The position numbers were made by a program, and so were the translations under genes. Of a stretch of DNA of 16,336 nt, positions 7,250-15,556 are shown piece after piece (the first letter of the stretch is position 1; each line of letters starts with the position of its first letter). A model generated the notes under the pieces. That model was not told the DNA's origin, did not search any database, and worked only from the letters and a program-made list of their open reading frames with translations. Origin of the DNA: Candidatus Heimdallarchaeota archaeon (lineage in GTDB: Archaea; Asgardarchaeota; Heimdallarchaeia; Heimdallarchaeales; Kariarchaeaceae); assembly GCA_029882335.1 (NCBI GenBank), contig JAOUKW010000043.1, positions 1-16,336 on the forward strand. Reading direction: 5' to 3'.

Positions 7250-8992
7250 TTGGTTTTGTCACCTGAAATCCGATGGATTGGTTCTTATCTTAGAAAATAT
7301 AAAATAATGACAATAACTACAATTATTGGTAGTATAATTGAGATTATTTTATTTTCACTTCCACCCTTATTTGTTGCAAAATTCGTAGAATTATTTATTG
7401 TAAACGCTACAACAGAAGAATTCATTCTATGGGTGATGTTATTTTTATTGACTATTACGGTTCAATCTATATTATTTTACTTTATGGCTATAGTTAATGA
7501 ATATCTAGCACATAGAGTCACAACTGATATGACTGCTGATTTATTTACATCTTTACAAAATCAAACACTTCAATACCATGATAATATACGAAGCGGTGAT
7601 ATTATGGCAAGGGCAACTGGTGATACTAGAATTCTTAATATCGGTTTGTCACCAGCCCTTAGATTCTTAAATCAAATTGTATTTGCAATTATATTTACCA
7701 TAGGGGTATTATTATATGTAAATTTCAAATTATCTATTATTTTATTATTTATCTCACCCCTTTATGCCTATTTTATCTATACTTATGCAAAGAAATTAGG
7801 ACCTTATAGTGATGAATTGCAGACTGATTTTTCAAAGGTTTCTATCCATGCTGCAGAGTCATTATCTGGTATACGCGAGATAAAGAGTTTTAACTGGGAA
7901 TCTGAGGATTCAAAATTATTTGGTAAGCTATCATCTAATCATAGTCAATCTTATATGAAATTTCATATTGCTTCTGCTTATTTTTATCCCGGGTTAGTAA
8001 TTCATTTAGCATTAGCCTTAACCACGATCTTTGGTGTCGTTTTGTTGATTAATAATGAACTTACATTTCCAGAGTTGGTGATATTTCTAAGTATGATCTC
8101 GCACATTTTATGGATTAGTGGTGGTTTGCAATGGATGTCGTCAATTTTATCAAGAAATAAGAGCTCTGCAAGGCGATTAATGGATATGATATTTGCAGAT
8201 AATTATGAAAAACAAGGAGTAAATATATTTGATGGCAAAAATGCTTCAATTGAATTTAAAGATGTTTACTTTCGATATAGTGAGACTTCAAACTACGTGC
8301 TTACTTCAATTAATCTCAGGATAGAATCTGGAGAAACAGTAGCAATAGTTGGAGGACCAGGTTCTGGAAAAAGCACTTTGAATAAATTAATACTTAATTT
8401 ATATAAGCCCACTCTTGGTCAAGTATTAATTGGTGGAAAGGAAATCCAATCTTATACCAATGAATCAATTCGTTCTCAGATTTCATCAATAGAACAAGAT
8501 ATCTTTTTATTTTCAGATACTATTTTAGCGAATATTTCTTTTGGAAATCCTGAAGCATCTTTTTCTGAAATATTAGATTCTGCAAAAATTGCTAACGTTT
8601 TAGAATTTGTCGATAAAATGGCAGAAAAATTTGAAACTAGAATTGGTGAAAGAGGTGTGAGGTTATCTGGTGGTCAAAAACAGAGGATTGCAATTGCTAG
8701 AGCTTTATTATTGAATCCATCAATATTAATTATGGATGATGCTTCTTCATCTCTAGATGCAGAGACTGAATATAATATCCAAAAAGCTATACAAAATGTA
8801 ATAAAAACTAGAACATCAATAATTATTACTCACAGACTATCTATTTTGGCAGAAGCAGATAGGGTAATCGTGCTTGAAAAAGGTCAAATAGTCGCTAACG
8901 GAACTCATGATAATTTATTGAGGAATTCAATTTATTATCGACGGTTATTTGAAGAACATTATCATTTACAACCACTTGAAGGAGGAATTTAA
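7250..8992 (+). CDS. ABC exporter half-transporter, subunit with degenerate Walker B (catalytic Glu replaced by Asp)
   Basis: A 580-residue protein with an N-terminal six-helix exporter membrane domain (about 20-300) and a C-terminal ATPase domain (about 333-570). Visible ATPase motifs: A-loop Tyr343, Walker A GGPGSGKST (368-376), Q-loop Gln416, signature LSGGQ (472-476), Walker B SILIMD (491-496) and switch His528. The residue after Walker B is Asp497, where active exporters have Glu. The start is a TTG at 7250; an in-frame TGA at 7241 rules out a longer gene, and the next ATG would remove 19 residues. The next gene begins one base after this stop and encodes the complementary half. Known heterodimeric exporters (TM287/288, LmrCD, BmrCD) share this pattern, so the pair probably exports lipids, drugs or peptides; the cargo is unknown. 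Confidence 0.93.
   Translation: MVLSPEIRWIGSYLRKYKIMTITTIIGSIIEIILFSLPPLFVAKFVELFIVNATTEEFILWVMLFLLTITVQSILFYFMAIVNEYLAHRVTTDMTADLFTSLQNQTLQYHDNIRSGDIMARATGDTRILNIGLSPALRFLNQIVFAIIFTIGVLLYVNFKLSIILLFISPLYAYFIYTYAKKLGPYSDELQTDFSKVSIHAAESLSGIREIKSFNWESEDSKLFGKLSSNHSQSYMKFHIASAYFYPGLVIHLALALTTIFGVVLLINNELTFPELVIFLSMISHILWISGGLQWMSSILSRNKSSARRLMDMIFADNYEKQGVNIFDGKNASIEFKDVYFRYSETSNYVLTSINLRIESGETVAIVGGPGSGKSTLNKLILNLYKPTLGQVLIGGKEIQSYTNESIRSQISSIEQDIFLFSDTILANISFGNPEASFSEILDSAKIANVLEFVDKMAEKFETRIGERGVRLSGGQKQRIAIARALLLNPSILIMDDASSSLDAETEYNIQKAIQNVIKTRTSIIITHRLSILAEADRVIVLEKGQIVANGTHDNLLRNSIYYRRLFEEHYHLQPLEGGI
8981..8986 (+). promoter_or_regulatory. Strong Shine-Dalgarno sequence before the second ABC gene
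   Basis: ggagga lies inside the last codons of the first ABC gene and ends 6 bases before the TTG at 8993. It supports TTG as the true start and coupled translation of the two subunits. It contrasts with the promoter-proximal genes, which lack such a site. Confidence 0.7.
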
Positions 8993-10777
8993 TTGGAAAG
9001 TAGCAAAATTGAATTCAAAGAAGGTGAATTATGGCAAAATATATACCAGCTATTAAAATTAGATTCAAAAAGACTTTATATTCTAATTGCAATAATGGTA
9101 TTCAATGTTGCTGTTTCTATTGTAGGTCCTCTTTCTTTTAAAAAGGCATTAGATCAAATAGAAGTGACAACTGATCTCAAACCGTTTGAATATGAAATTA
9201 TACTATATTCGTCAATCTACTCTTTTACTATTTTCATAATATTTTTTATTAGGTTAATTCAGAATATCATGATCGCAAAAATTAATACGAATTTGTTTCA
9301 TCAGCTAAGAATTCAGGCATATGATAAGGTGATGCAAAACAAAATTTCATTCTTTGATAATGTAGAGTCTGGAAAAATTGTTTCAAGATTGGTTAATGAT
9401 TCAAATGAGCTTTTAGATACTGGTAGAAGGTTTGCTGATTTTTTTTCACAAATAATCATATTAATTGTGTTATTAGGAGTAATGATTTCATTTAATCCGA
9501 TATTGACATTAGGTTCAATTGTAATTGCTCCATTCACAATTATTATTCTATTGACAATGAGGGATTATCAAAGGAGTAGATCGAAAAATTGGCAAAAGAA
9601 TATTGCTGTTGTAAATTCTAGATTTGGAGAAATAATGAAATCCATTGCAATCAGTAAATCATTTGGTAGAGAAGAAGAAAACGCGAATCAATTCAATATT
9701 ATTAATGAACAAACATATAAGGCGTCAAAAGAACGAGGTCGTGCCATATTTATTGTAGGTCCTATTCAAGATTTTTTAAAACATATATCTATACTAACTT
9801 TAATTATATTTTCTTATTATCAATTAAAAGTTGGTATTGCAATGATTTATCTATTTATCCTCTTACAGGCATATTTTTGGGGTCCTATATCTGAAATATC
9901 TCGAAATTACAGTCAGTTTCAATCTTCATTGGCTGCATTAGAACGGATATTATCCATAATGTCAAATGAATCAAATCGTGAAGATCACTCAGGAGTAGTT
10001 GATGGATCAAATATTGAGGGAAATATTAGATTTAATAACGTAAGTTTTTCATATAATGAAACAACGGAGGTATTGTCTAATATTTCCTTTAATCTAGGTG
10101 TAGGAGAAACTTTGGCATTAGTAGGTCATACAGGTGCTGGCAAATCAACAATTGTTTCGTTATTGATTAGGTTCTATGATGTAAATTATGGAGAAATACT
10201 CATTGATAATACAAATATAAATGATTTTTACTTACCCTCACTTCGATCTTCAATAGGATATGTTGCTCAAAATACTTTTATTTTTAAAGGAACAATTAGA
10301 CAAAATCTAAAGGTTGCTCGTCTTGATGCTTCAGATGAGGAAATTTGGAATGCAATTGATGTTGTTCAAGCTAGGGAGTTTATTGAAAATTTACCAGGTA
10401 ATTTAAACTATGAAATTCAAGAAGAAGGAACTAATATTTCTCAAGGTCAAAGGCAGATGATTTCACTTGCAAGAGTTATTTTAGCAGATCCACGAATTAT
10501 TATTCTAGACGAATTTACTAGCTCCCTAGATCTGTATACTGAAGCAAAAATTCAAAATGCAATTTCTGTTGTACTAAAGAATAGAACAAGTATTGTAATT
10601 GCTCATCGGTTAACTACTATAATAAATGCAGATAAAATACTGGTATTAGCAAATGGTAGAATAATTGAGGAAGGAACCCATCACCAACTAATTACAAAAA
10701 ATGGAATCTACTCTGATATATTCAATAAATATTTTGAATTTCAGCTTAAAGGTTTAACTCCAAGAGTTAAAATTTAA
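8993..10777 (+). CDS. ABC exporter half-transporter, subunit with intact Walker B and variant signature (ISQGQ)
   Basis: A 594-residue partner of the preceding gene. The membrane domain spans about 25-300 and the ATPase domain about 344-580. Motifs: A-loop Tyr354, Walker A GHTGAGKST (378-386), Q-loop Gln426, signature ISQGQ (482-486; the consensus is LSGGQ), Walker B RIIILD (501-506) with catalytic Glu507, and switch His538. In a head-to-tail dimer, this subunit's Walker A/B pairs with the partner's LSGGQ to form a competent site. The partner's Asp497 faces this variant signature, forming the degenerate site. The TTG start directly follows the first gene's TAA and has a strong upstream GGAGGA. 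Obligate heterodimer formation is inferred from this complementarity and gene order. Confidence 0.93.
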   Translation: MESSKIEFKEGELWQNIYQLLKLDSKRLYILIAIMVFNVAVSIVGPLSFKKALDQIEVTTDLKPFEYEIILYSSIYSFTIFIIFFIRLIQNIMIAKINTNLFHQLRIQAYDKVMQNKISFFDNVESGKIVSRLVNDSNELLDTGRRFADFFSQIIILIVLLGVMISFNPILTLGSIVIAPFTIIILLTMRDYQRSRSKNWQKNIAVVNSRFGEIMKSIAISKSFGREEENANQFNIINEQTYKASKERGRAIFIVGPIQDFLKHISILTLIIFSYYQLKVGIAMIYLFILLQAYFWGPISEISRNYSQFQSSLAALERILSIMSNESNREDHSGVVDGSNIEGNIRFNNVSFSYNETTEVLSNISFNLGVGETLALVGHTGAGKSTIVSLLIRFYDVNYGEILIDNTNINDFYLPSLRSSIGYVAQNTFIFKGTIRQNLKVARLDASDEEIWNAIDVVQAREFIENLPGNLNYEIQEEGTNISQGQRQMISLARVILADPRIIILDEFTSSLDLYTEAKIQNAISVVLKNRTSIVIAHRLTTIINADKILVLANGRIIEEGTHHQLITKNGIYSDIFNKYFEFQLKGLTPRVKI

Positions 10778-10877
10778 GCAAAATAGAAAATTGAGATTTA
10801 TTGGTTAAATTAGGTTTCATTATACAAATGATTTATGAGGAACTTAAACATATCTATATTATCGGTAATATGGTCTG

Positions 10878-10894
10878 TTTAAAATATATTTTTA
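10878..10894 (+). promoter_or_regulatory. Putative TATA box for the GTPase operon
   Basis: tttaaaatatattttta lies 42-58 bases before the GTG at 10936, giving an expected leader of about 20 bases. A weaker alternative, ataatttg at 10911-10918, would fit a leaderless transcript. Confidence 0.4.
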
Positions 10895-10935
10895 TAGATT
10901 TATGAGAAATATAATTTGACAGATATCAAAGGCTG

Positions 10936-11571
10936 GTGGTGACCTTTAGTAATTTTGGTAAAATCTCTGAACATTCGAAATACTTGAATTATATCAAGCG
11001 GACAAAGAATATTAGAAAAGTACTACTGGTAGGATCTGGTGCAGTAGGTAAAACTTCAATTGTTAAAGTATTTAAGGAGAAATCTTCTTTAACTGATTTA
11101 CGAGATTATGAGTTGAAATATCATAGGACTCATTTTCTAGATTTAGAAAGCATAAAAATTGCAGATTTAGTTGAAAAAGAAGTAGAAGGGGTGATTACTT
11201 TTGTTGATGTTGCAGGACAATTGGACCTACCAATTCACGCACTTCGTGATATTACACGTACTACTCTTGGAGCTGTAGATCTTGTGTTTTTAGTATTTGC
11301 ACAGGATAATGTAAATTCTTTTCTTGAATTAAGTAAATGGGTTGATATAATAGAGGCAGAGAAAACAGTTTTTGAAGAACCATCAGAGGTAAAATATTTC
11401 TTAATCCAAAATAAAGCAGATTCATCTGGAAAAATTGCAAAGACATTAATCGATCAAGTTATCCAAATGAAACCAACTATTCTTCATCATTTTGTCATTT
11501 CATGTGTTTCTGGTGAAGGGATTGTAGAATTGCAAAAAGCATTAGTCAAAGAATTATTTGGGGGTAAGTAA
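10936..11571 (+). CDS. Ras-superfamily small GTPase
   Basis: A 211-residue protein with a full set of Ras-family motifs after a 27-residue N-terminal extension. G1 is GSGAVGKTS (33-41, with Lys39 and Thr40), the switch I Thr is probably Thr65 in YHRT, G3 is DVAGQ (91-95), G4 is NKAD (159-162) and G5 is SCV (189-191). Gln95 occupies the position of the catalytic Gln of Ras, so intrinsic or GAP-stimulated hydrolysis is plausible. It ends in FGGK with no cysteine, so prenylation is not expected. The start is GTG at 10936 or the adjacent GTG at 10939; aaagg at 10928-10932 is a possible ribosome site for the latter. The downstream gene is on the same strand, and its open frame reaches back to this stop codon, so an operon and a functional link are likely. 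Expanded Ras-like GTPase sets are characteristic of Asgard archaea. Confidence 0.92.
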   Translation: MVTFSNFGKISEHSKYLNYIKRTKNIRKVLLVGSGAVGKTSIVKVFKEKSSLTDLRDYELKYHRTHFLDLESIKIADLVEKEVEGVITFVDVAGQLDLPIHALRDITRTTLGAVDLVFLVFAQDNVNSFLELSKWVDIIEAEKTVFEEPSEVKYFLIQNKADSSGKIAKTLIDQVIQMKPTILHHFVISCVSGEGIVELQKALVKELFGGK

Positions 11572-11657
11572 GGATCTCAGAAATCGTTACTACAGATTAC
11601 CTGTGTAAAATATGCAATTCAAAAGAAACATTCCGAATTGACAAAAAGGATACTTAT
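11568..11657 (+). other. In-frame, coding-like CxxC segment upstream of the next gene's first ATG
   Basis: The frame of the gene starting at 11658 is open upstream to a TAA at 11565-11567, overlapping the GTPase stop. It reads as ordinary protein, including DYLCKICNSKETFRIDKKD with a CxxC (Cys codons at 11604 and 11613), and uses codons typical of the neighbours. It holds no ATG, GTG or TTG in frame; only CTG (11601) and near-cognate ATC/ATT/ATA codons occur. Either a rare start is used (for example ATC at 11583, eight bases after aagga), or a start codon has been mutated or mis-sequenced. Alternatively, it is chance and translation starts at the ATG. Confidence 0.4.
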
Positions 11658-12512
11658 ATGTCCAAAGAAGATGAGAAGAGTTTTTTTGGAATGACCCTAA
11701 ATACTTTCCGTGTTAGTCATGTAACTGGATTGGAAAAACATATTAACGCCTTATTAGTGGATCACAAGGGATTTTTCAGGGGACATATCGATTCTTATTC
11801 TGAGAAAATAGAAAAGGATAATAAAGAGTATAATAGAATATTAAAATTCACTGGAGATACTGAATGGAGTAGTTCACTATTTCAATATGCGATTTACATC
11901 AATGTTTTAAACCAATGGACATTTGAATTACTTCCATCAGGAGAACTTAATGGACTTGAATTTAGTAATATCATGATAGAAAGAATGAATGAATTAGAAA
12001 GAATCTATTCTTCTGTACCTGATAATCCCATAATATACGTGGGAAATACGGTTAATCAGGCAATGATTAAGAGAAAACAATTAATGGTATTCACTTTCAA
12101 TGGAAATCAATGTCCAGACAGTAAACAAACAATGTTACTTAAAATAGGTGAGTTTTTCTTGGATATGAATTTAAATCCTCAAGATTTGATGTTTTATCGT
12201 AAAAACTTTTCAATTGTTTTAAAAATCATTGAACAAACCGAGGTTGTAGATGAAGATTTTAATTATTTACGACGAATTTTAATAGATCGGACCCTACATG
12301 TAAAAACTCCATCAACATTTCCTGATATGATGTACAAAATAATTGGTATGGTTACCAATGCCTACGAGATCGCACCTTTAGTTCTTATTCCAATTTTTAA
12401 GGGTGAAAATTCAATTATTGAAATTTTGAATTCTAATTCATTAGATATTTATAAAGATATATTAGATTTAGTAGATTATTTAAATCGTAGATACCTTGTA
12501 AAAGCAAATTAA
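11658..12512 (+). CDS. Unrecognised protein encoded after the small GTPase
   Basis: A 284-residue soluble protein as read from the first ATG; I do not recognise the family. The N-terminal third is strand-rich (MTLNTFRVSHV, INALLVDHKGFFRGHIDSY). The middle has a mixed alpha/beta pattern, including ELNGLEFSNIMIERMNELER and the strand pairs IIYVGN and LMVFTFNGN. The C-terminal part is helical (209-284) and ends in DLVDYLNRRYLVKAN. It has no signal peptide, membrane segment or catalytic motif. A CxxC-containing segment directly upstream is in the same frame and may be its true N-terminus, which would make it about 300 residues or more. Its position as the only downstream gene of the GTPase suggests an effector, regulator or localisation partner, but this rests on context alone. 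It ends four bases from the convergent methyltransferase gene. Confidence 0.75.
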   Translation: MSKEDEKSFFGMTLNTFRVSHVTGLEKHINALLVDHKGFFRGHIDSYSEKIEKDNKEYNRILKFTGDTEWSSSLFQYAIYINVLNQWTFELLPSGELNGLEFSNIMIERMNELERIYSSVPDNPIIYVGNTVNQAMIKRKQLMVFTFNGNQCPDSKQTMLLKIGEFFLDMNLNPQDLMFYRKNFSIVLKIIEQTEVVDEDFNYLRRILIDRTLHVKTPSTFPDMMYKIIGMVTNAYEIAPLVLIPIFKGENSIIEILNSNSLDIYKDILDLVDYLNRRYLVKAN

Positions 12513-12516
12513 TCAT

Positions 12517-13536
12517 TCATTTTATTATTTTGAACAAAGAGATTGGTGTCGTTGTTTCAAATTTAGATGCTCCGGCATCAAATGCCCATGATTTTAATTG
12601 ATCCCGTGTAAAAAATCCATATGATCCGTTAATTATCTTAATGTGTAATTCATTATATAGATTTGCCTCAGGATAAAAATTTTGTGAACCAAATAGAACC
12701 CCTCCCGGTTTTAATATACGAATTAATTCTTTAATCATATTCCTGGGATTATGCCAATGGAAGATTTGCGAACAATATACATATGATAATGAATTGTCTT
12801 CGAGATCAAAAGAATTTAAATCACTTTGAGAAAATACCGGCATTTTGAAATCATTGGCAATTCTATCATTATGATTAAATGATTTTAACATTCTCAAGAA
12901 TTCATTATTTGCTATGTTAATAAATTCTGGTGAATTATCAACTCCATAGAGGTTTAATTCCTTTATATTACTACCTTGTTTTCTTAATAAATGAATTATA
13001 TGAGCTAAATTGACTCCATTTCTACATCCAACTTCCAATAAATCACCTGGATTACGTAAAAACTCGCTATAAAGAAAAGCTGCTTTATTAATCGTCATAT
13101 ACATTGAACCAGAAAGAACAAAATCCCATCTAAATAAATTAATTCCATTAAAGAATTCAATTTTATTTCCTTTCAATCTATTTGGTAATTGATTTGAATA
13201 TTCTTTCCAAATATCAACCATTGCATCTGAAAAGATCTTTGGGCGTCGATAGTTGTCTTTAACGTAATGGTCGCAAATATAATTTCCATTTATATTAATT
13301 AAAACCCTATCTCGCTCAAGAATATTGAGTAATTGTGATAATAAATCTAGATCTGTATAATTAAAATGGTTTGCAATATCTTCTAGAGTTCTTTCCTCTT
13401 CTAAAAACTCAAACCATCCTTCTACACCAATAACTTTAATTATGTTACCTCTAAAGAAATTGTTTATTTCTTGCCTTACTATTCCTGTTTTTCCTAGTTT
13501 TAGTAATTCTTTCCAAATTAGAAATTTAGGAAACAT
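12517..13536 (-). CDS. SAM-dependent class I methyltransferase with N-terminal winged-helix-like region
   Basis: A 339-residue protein. Residues about 15-95 look like a winged-helix dimerisation region as found in O-methyltransferases: RTLEDIANHFNYTDLDLLSQLLNILERDRVL, then a short INGNYI strand pair. The catalytic Rossmann domain starts near residue 160. Motif I is LLEVGCRNGVN (166-176), which lacks the third Gly of the usual GxGxG. Motif II has Asp200 in YGVDNS. The later strands are SYVYCSQIFHW (251-261) and RILKPGGVLFG (273-283). The last two features are typical of Methyltransf_11/25-type enzymes acting on small molecules. The substrate is unknown. AGGTGA, about 10 bases before the ATG, is a good ribosome site, so this gene has a leader. 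Its 3' end is convergent with the GTPase operon, with only four bases between stops. Confidence 0.88.
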   Translation of the reverse strand: MFPKFLIWKELLKLGKTGIVRQEINNFFRGNIIKVIGVEGWFEFLEEERTLEDIANHFNYTDLDLLSQLLNILERDRVLININGNYICDHYVKDNYRRPKIFSDAMVDIWKEYSNQLPNRLKGNKIEFFNGINLFRWDFVLSGSMYMTINKAAFLYSEFLRNPGDLLEVGCRNGVNLAHIIHLLRKQGSNIKELNLYGVDNSPEFINIANNEFLRMLKSFNHNDRIANDFKMPVFSQSDLNSFDLEDNSLSYVYCSQIFHWHNPRNMIKELIRILKPGGVLFGSQNFYPEANLYNELHIKIINGSYGFFTRDQLKSWAFDAGASKFETTTPISLFKIIK

Positions 13537-13713
13537 AATTCTTCACCTATTGAATTAGAATTTCTTCTAAATAATTAATTTAAATATTTGAATAATAATA
13601 TAATGATATTACAATTTACAATAACTCAAAAATAATTGAATTTCTGAAATTTACCTAAAAATAAATAAATTGAAATTATTTTATCATTTAAACTTTCGAA
13701 AATAATTGGATAA

Positions 13714-13725
13714 TTAAATATATAC
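13714..13725 (+). promoter_or_regulatory. Putative TATA box for the aldehyde oxidoreductase gene
   Basis: ttaaatatatac lies 17-28 bases before the ATG at 13742. With no Shine-Dalgarno sequence in between, a leaderless transcript starting at or near the ATG is likely. Confidence 0.4.
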
Positions 13726-13741
13726 AATGAAATTACTTTGA

Positions 13742-15556
13742 ATGACTTGGACAAAAAGATTACTTAAGGTAAATCTAACGACAAAATCCATTCAAATAGA
13801 AGAAATTAAACAATCAGTATTAGAAAAATATATTGGAGGTAAAGGATTAGGTGCATATTTACTACATCAATATGTAGATCCAAAAATTGATCCTTTGTCT
13901 GATAAAAATCCGATTATTATTGCTACCGGACCTGCCCAAGGAACGGTACCTATTGCTGGCCGATATTCAATTATTACAAAATCACCACACACAGGAATTT
14001 TTTTAGATTCACACGTGGGAGGTTATGTTGGACCTGAATTAAAATTTGCAGGTTTTGATGCAATAATGATTTTGGGTAAATCAGAGCATCCGGTGTATAT
14101 TGAAATTACAAATCAGTCTGTACATATTAAAAATGCAGATCATTTATGGGGGCTATCTTCACTAAATGCTGAAGACCAAATCAAAGAAAATCATGATGCC
14201 AAGGCAAAAGTAATCGTAATCGGACCTGCTGGAGAGAATCTAGTCCACATATCCACTGCAACAAGTGATTATTACAGAACTGCCGCCAGAGGTGGTATAG
14301 GGATGTTATTTGGTAGCAAGAAACTCAAAGGTATTTCTATTCGAGGAACTTTAGAACTAGATGTACCTGATATTGGATCACTCAAAGAATTAAGAAAAGA
14401 TATAAATCACAGAACAAAGAAATCTATAGACAATGGGCATTTATTACCAAAAATTGGTTCTTCTTGGCTATTGCGAATTGCAAATGAAAGAGATCAATTA
14501 CCAACTCTAAATTATCAGTACGGTGAATTTGAAGCATTTGAGAAAATTACCGGAGAAAGTTTACATGAAAAATTTTCATCAGTAACAAAAAGAAAACCAT
14601 GTTATCGTTGTCCTTTAGGTTGTTCATATATCATTAATTATGAAGCAGAATGGACTGAAGGAAGGATGGTACAACATCCCGAATATGAAAGCATTGGTTT
14701 ACTTGGGTCAAATTTAGGTATTGACTGTCTAGATCATATATTACAGACAAATCATACTTGCAATTCACTTGGATTAGATACTATTTCTACAGGTTCTGTT
14801 ATTAGCTGGTTTATGGAAGTTGGAAATAAAGGCTTAATACCTGAAAAATACAAACACGAAAAAATTGAATTTGGTGATAAATCTGGTATAATCCAACTAA
14901 TAAGTAAAATCGCAAATCAAGAGGGTGTCGGCGAAATACTATCACAAGGGGTAAAAAGAGCATCTGAAATATTTGGTAATGGTACAGATCGCTATGCAGT
15001 ACATGTGAAAGGATTAGAATTGCCTGCTTGGGATCCTCGAGGTAAACTTGGTTTGGGACTATCATACATTACATCAAATGTTGGTGGGTCTCATTTGAGG
15101 GGCTGGCCTGCAACAGTAGATCCGCCAGATCGATCGATGGTACCATATATTGATAGTTTGATTGAGCAGCAAGATTTAAAAATTTTAAAAGATAGTTTGA
15201 TTATGTGTCATTTTACACATTCTATAGCTCCAGGACTAGGAATATCTGACACTGCAAAAATATTTGAAGTAACCACTGGAGTAAAAACTTCTGTAAAAGA
15301 AATGAGAGAAAAAGCTCAACGAATTTGGATTGCTAGTAGATTATTTAATGTAAAAATATGGGGTGAGATAAGTCCTCGTCAACTCGGTGTTTTGCCCCAT
15401 AGACTCATGTATGATCCCCTTCCAACAGGTAAAGCAAAGGGTATGACTTCCTTTAATAATCAGCAGGACCTTGATGAATCACTAACTATATTTTATAATA
15501 AACGAGGATGTGATTTTGATGGTCGACCACAATATCAAGAAATAACAAACTTATAA
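13742..15556 (+). CDS. Aldehyde:ferredoxin oxidoreductase family protein (tungsten bis-pyranopterin, one 4Fe-4S cluster)
   Basis: A 604-residue protein, full length for the family. AOR enzymes oxidise aldehydes to carboxylic acids and pass electrons to ferredoxin in the cytoplasm. The N-terminal half shows IGGKGLGAYLL (31-41), ATGPAQGT (61-68) and the AARGGIGMLFGSKKLKGI region (181-198), all hallmark pterin-binding segments. Cluster ligands are Cys287, Cys290 and Cys294 (CYRCPLGC) plus Cys489 (DSLIMCHF). HPEYES (312-317) carries the active-site Glu, CNSLGLDTIS (340-349) is the first pterin motif, and GGSHLRG holds His451, matching the active-site His of the Pyrococcus enzyme. The second pterin motif usually reads DxxGLC; here it is DSLIMC. 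Substrate specificity cannot be told. No ferredoxin or tungstopterin genes are adjacent. The last six bases overlap the convergent small gene. Confidence 0.95.
   Translation: MTWTKRLLKVNLTTKSIQIEEIKQSVLEKYIGGKGLGAYLLHQYVDPKIDPLSDKNPIIIATGPAQGTVPIAGRYSIITKSPHTGIFLDSHVGGYVGPELKFAGFDAIMILGKSEHPVYIEITNQSVHIKNADHLWGLSSLNAEDQIKENHDAKAKVIVIGPAGENLVHISTATSDYYRTAARGGIGMLFGSKKLKGISIRGTLELDVPDIGSLKELRKDINHRTKKSIDNGHLLPKIGSSWLLRIANERDQLPTLNYQYGEFEAFEKITGESLHEKFSSVTKRKPCYRCPLGCSYIINYEAEWTEGRMVQHPEYESIGLLGSNLGIDCLDHILQTNHTCNSLGLDTISTGSVISWFMEVGNKGLIPEKYKHEKIEFGDKSGIIQLISKIANQEGVGEILSQGVKRASEIFGNGTDRYAVHVKGLELPAWDPRGKLGLGLSYITSNVGGSHLRGWPATVDPPDRSMVPYIDSLIEQQDLKILKDSLIMCHFTHSIAPGLGISDTAKIFEVTTGVKTSVKEMREKAQRIWIASRLFNVKIWGEISPRQLGVLPHRLMYDPLPTGKAKGMTSFNNQQDLDESLTIFYNKRGCDFDGRPQYQEITNL

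Noticed and set aside
13537..13741. Repeat-like AT-rich spacer with several aataatt and aaataa runs, considered as an origin or tandem repeat
   Set aside because: The runs are irregular and not phased. They are explained by base composition and the two divergent promoters.
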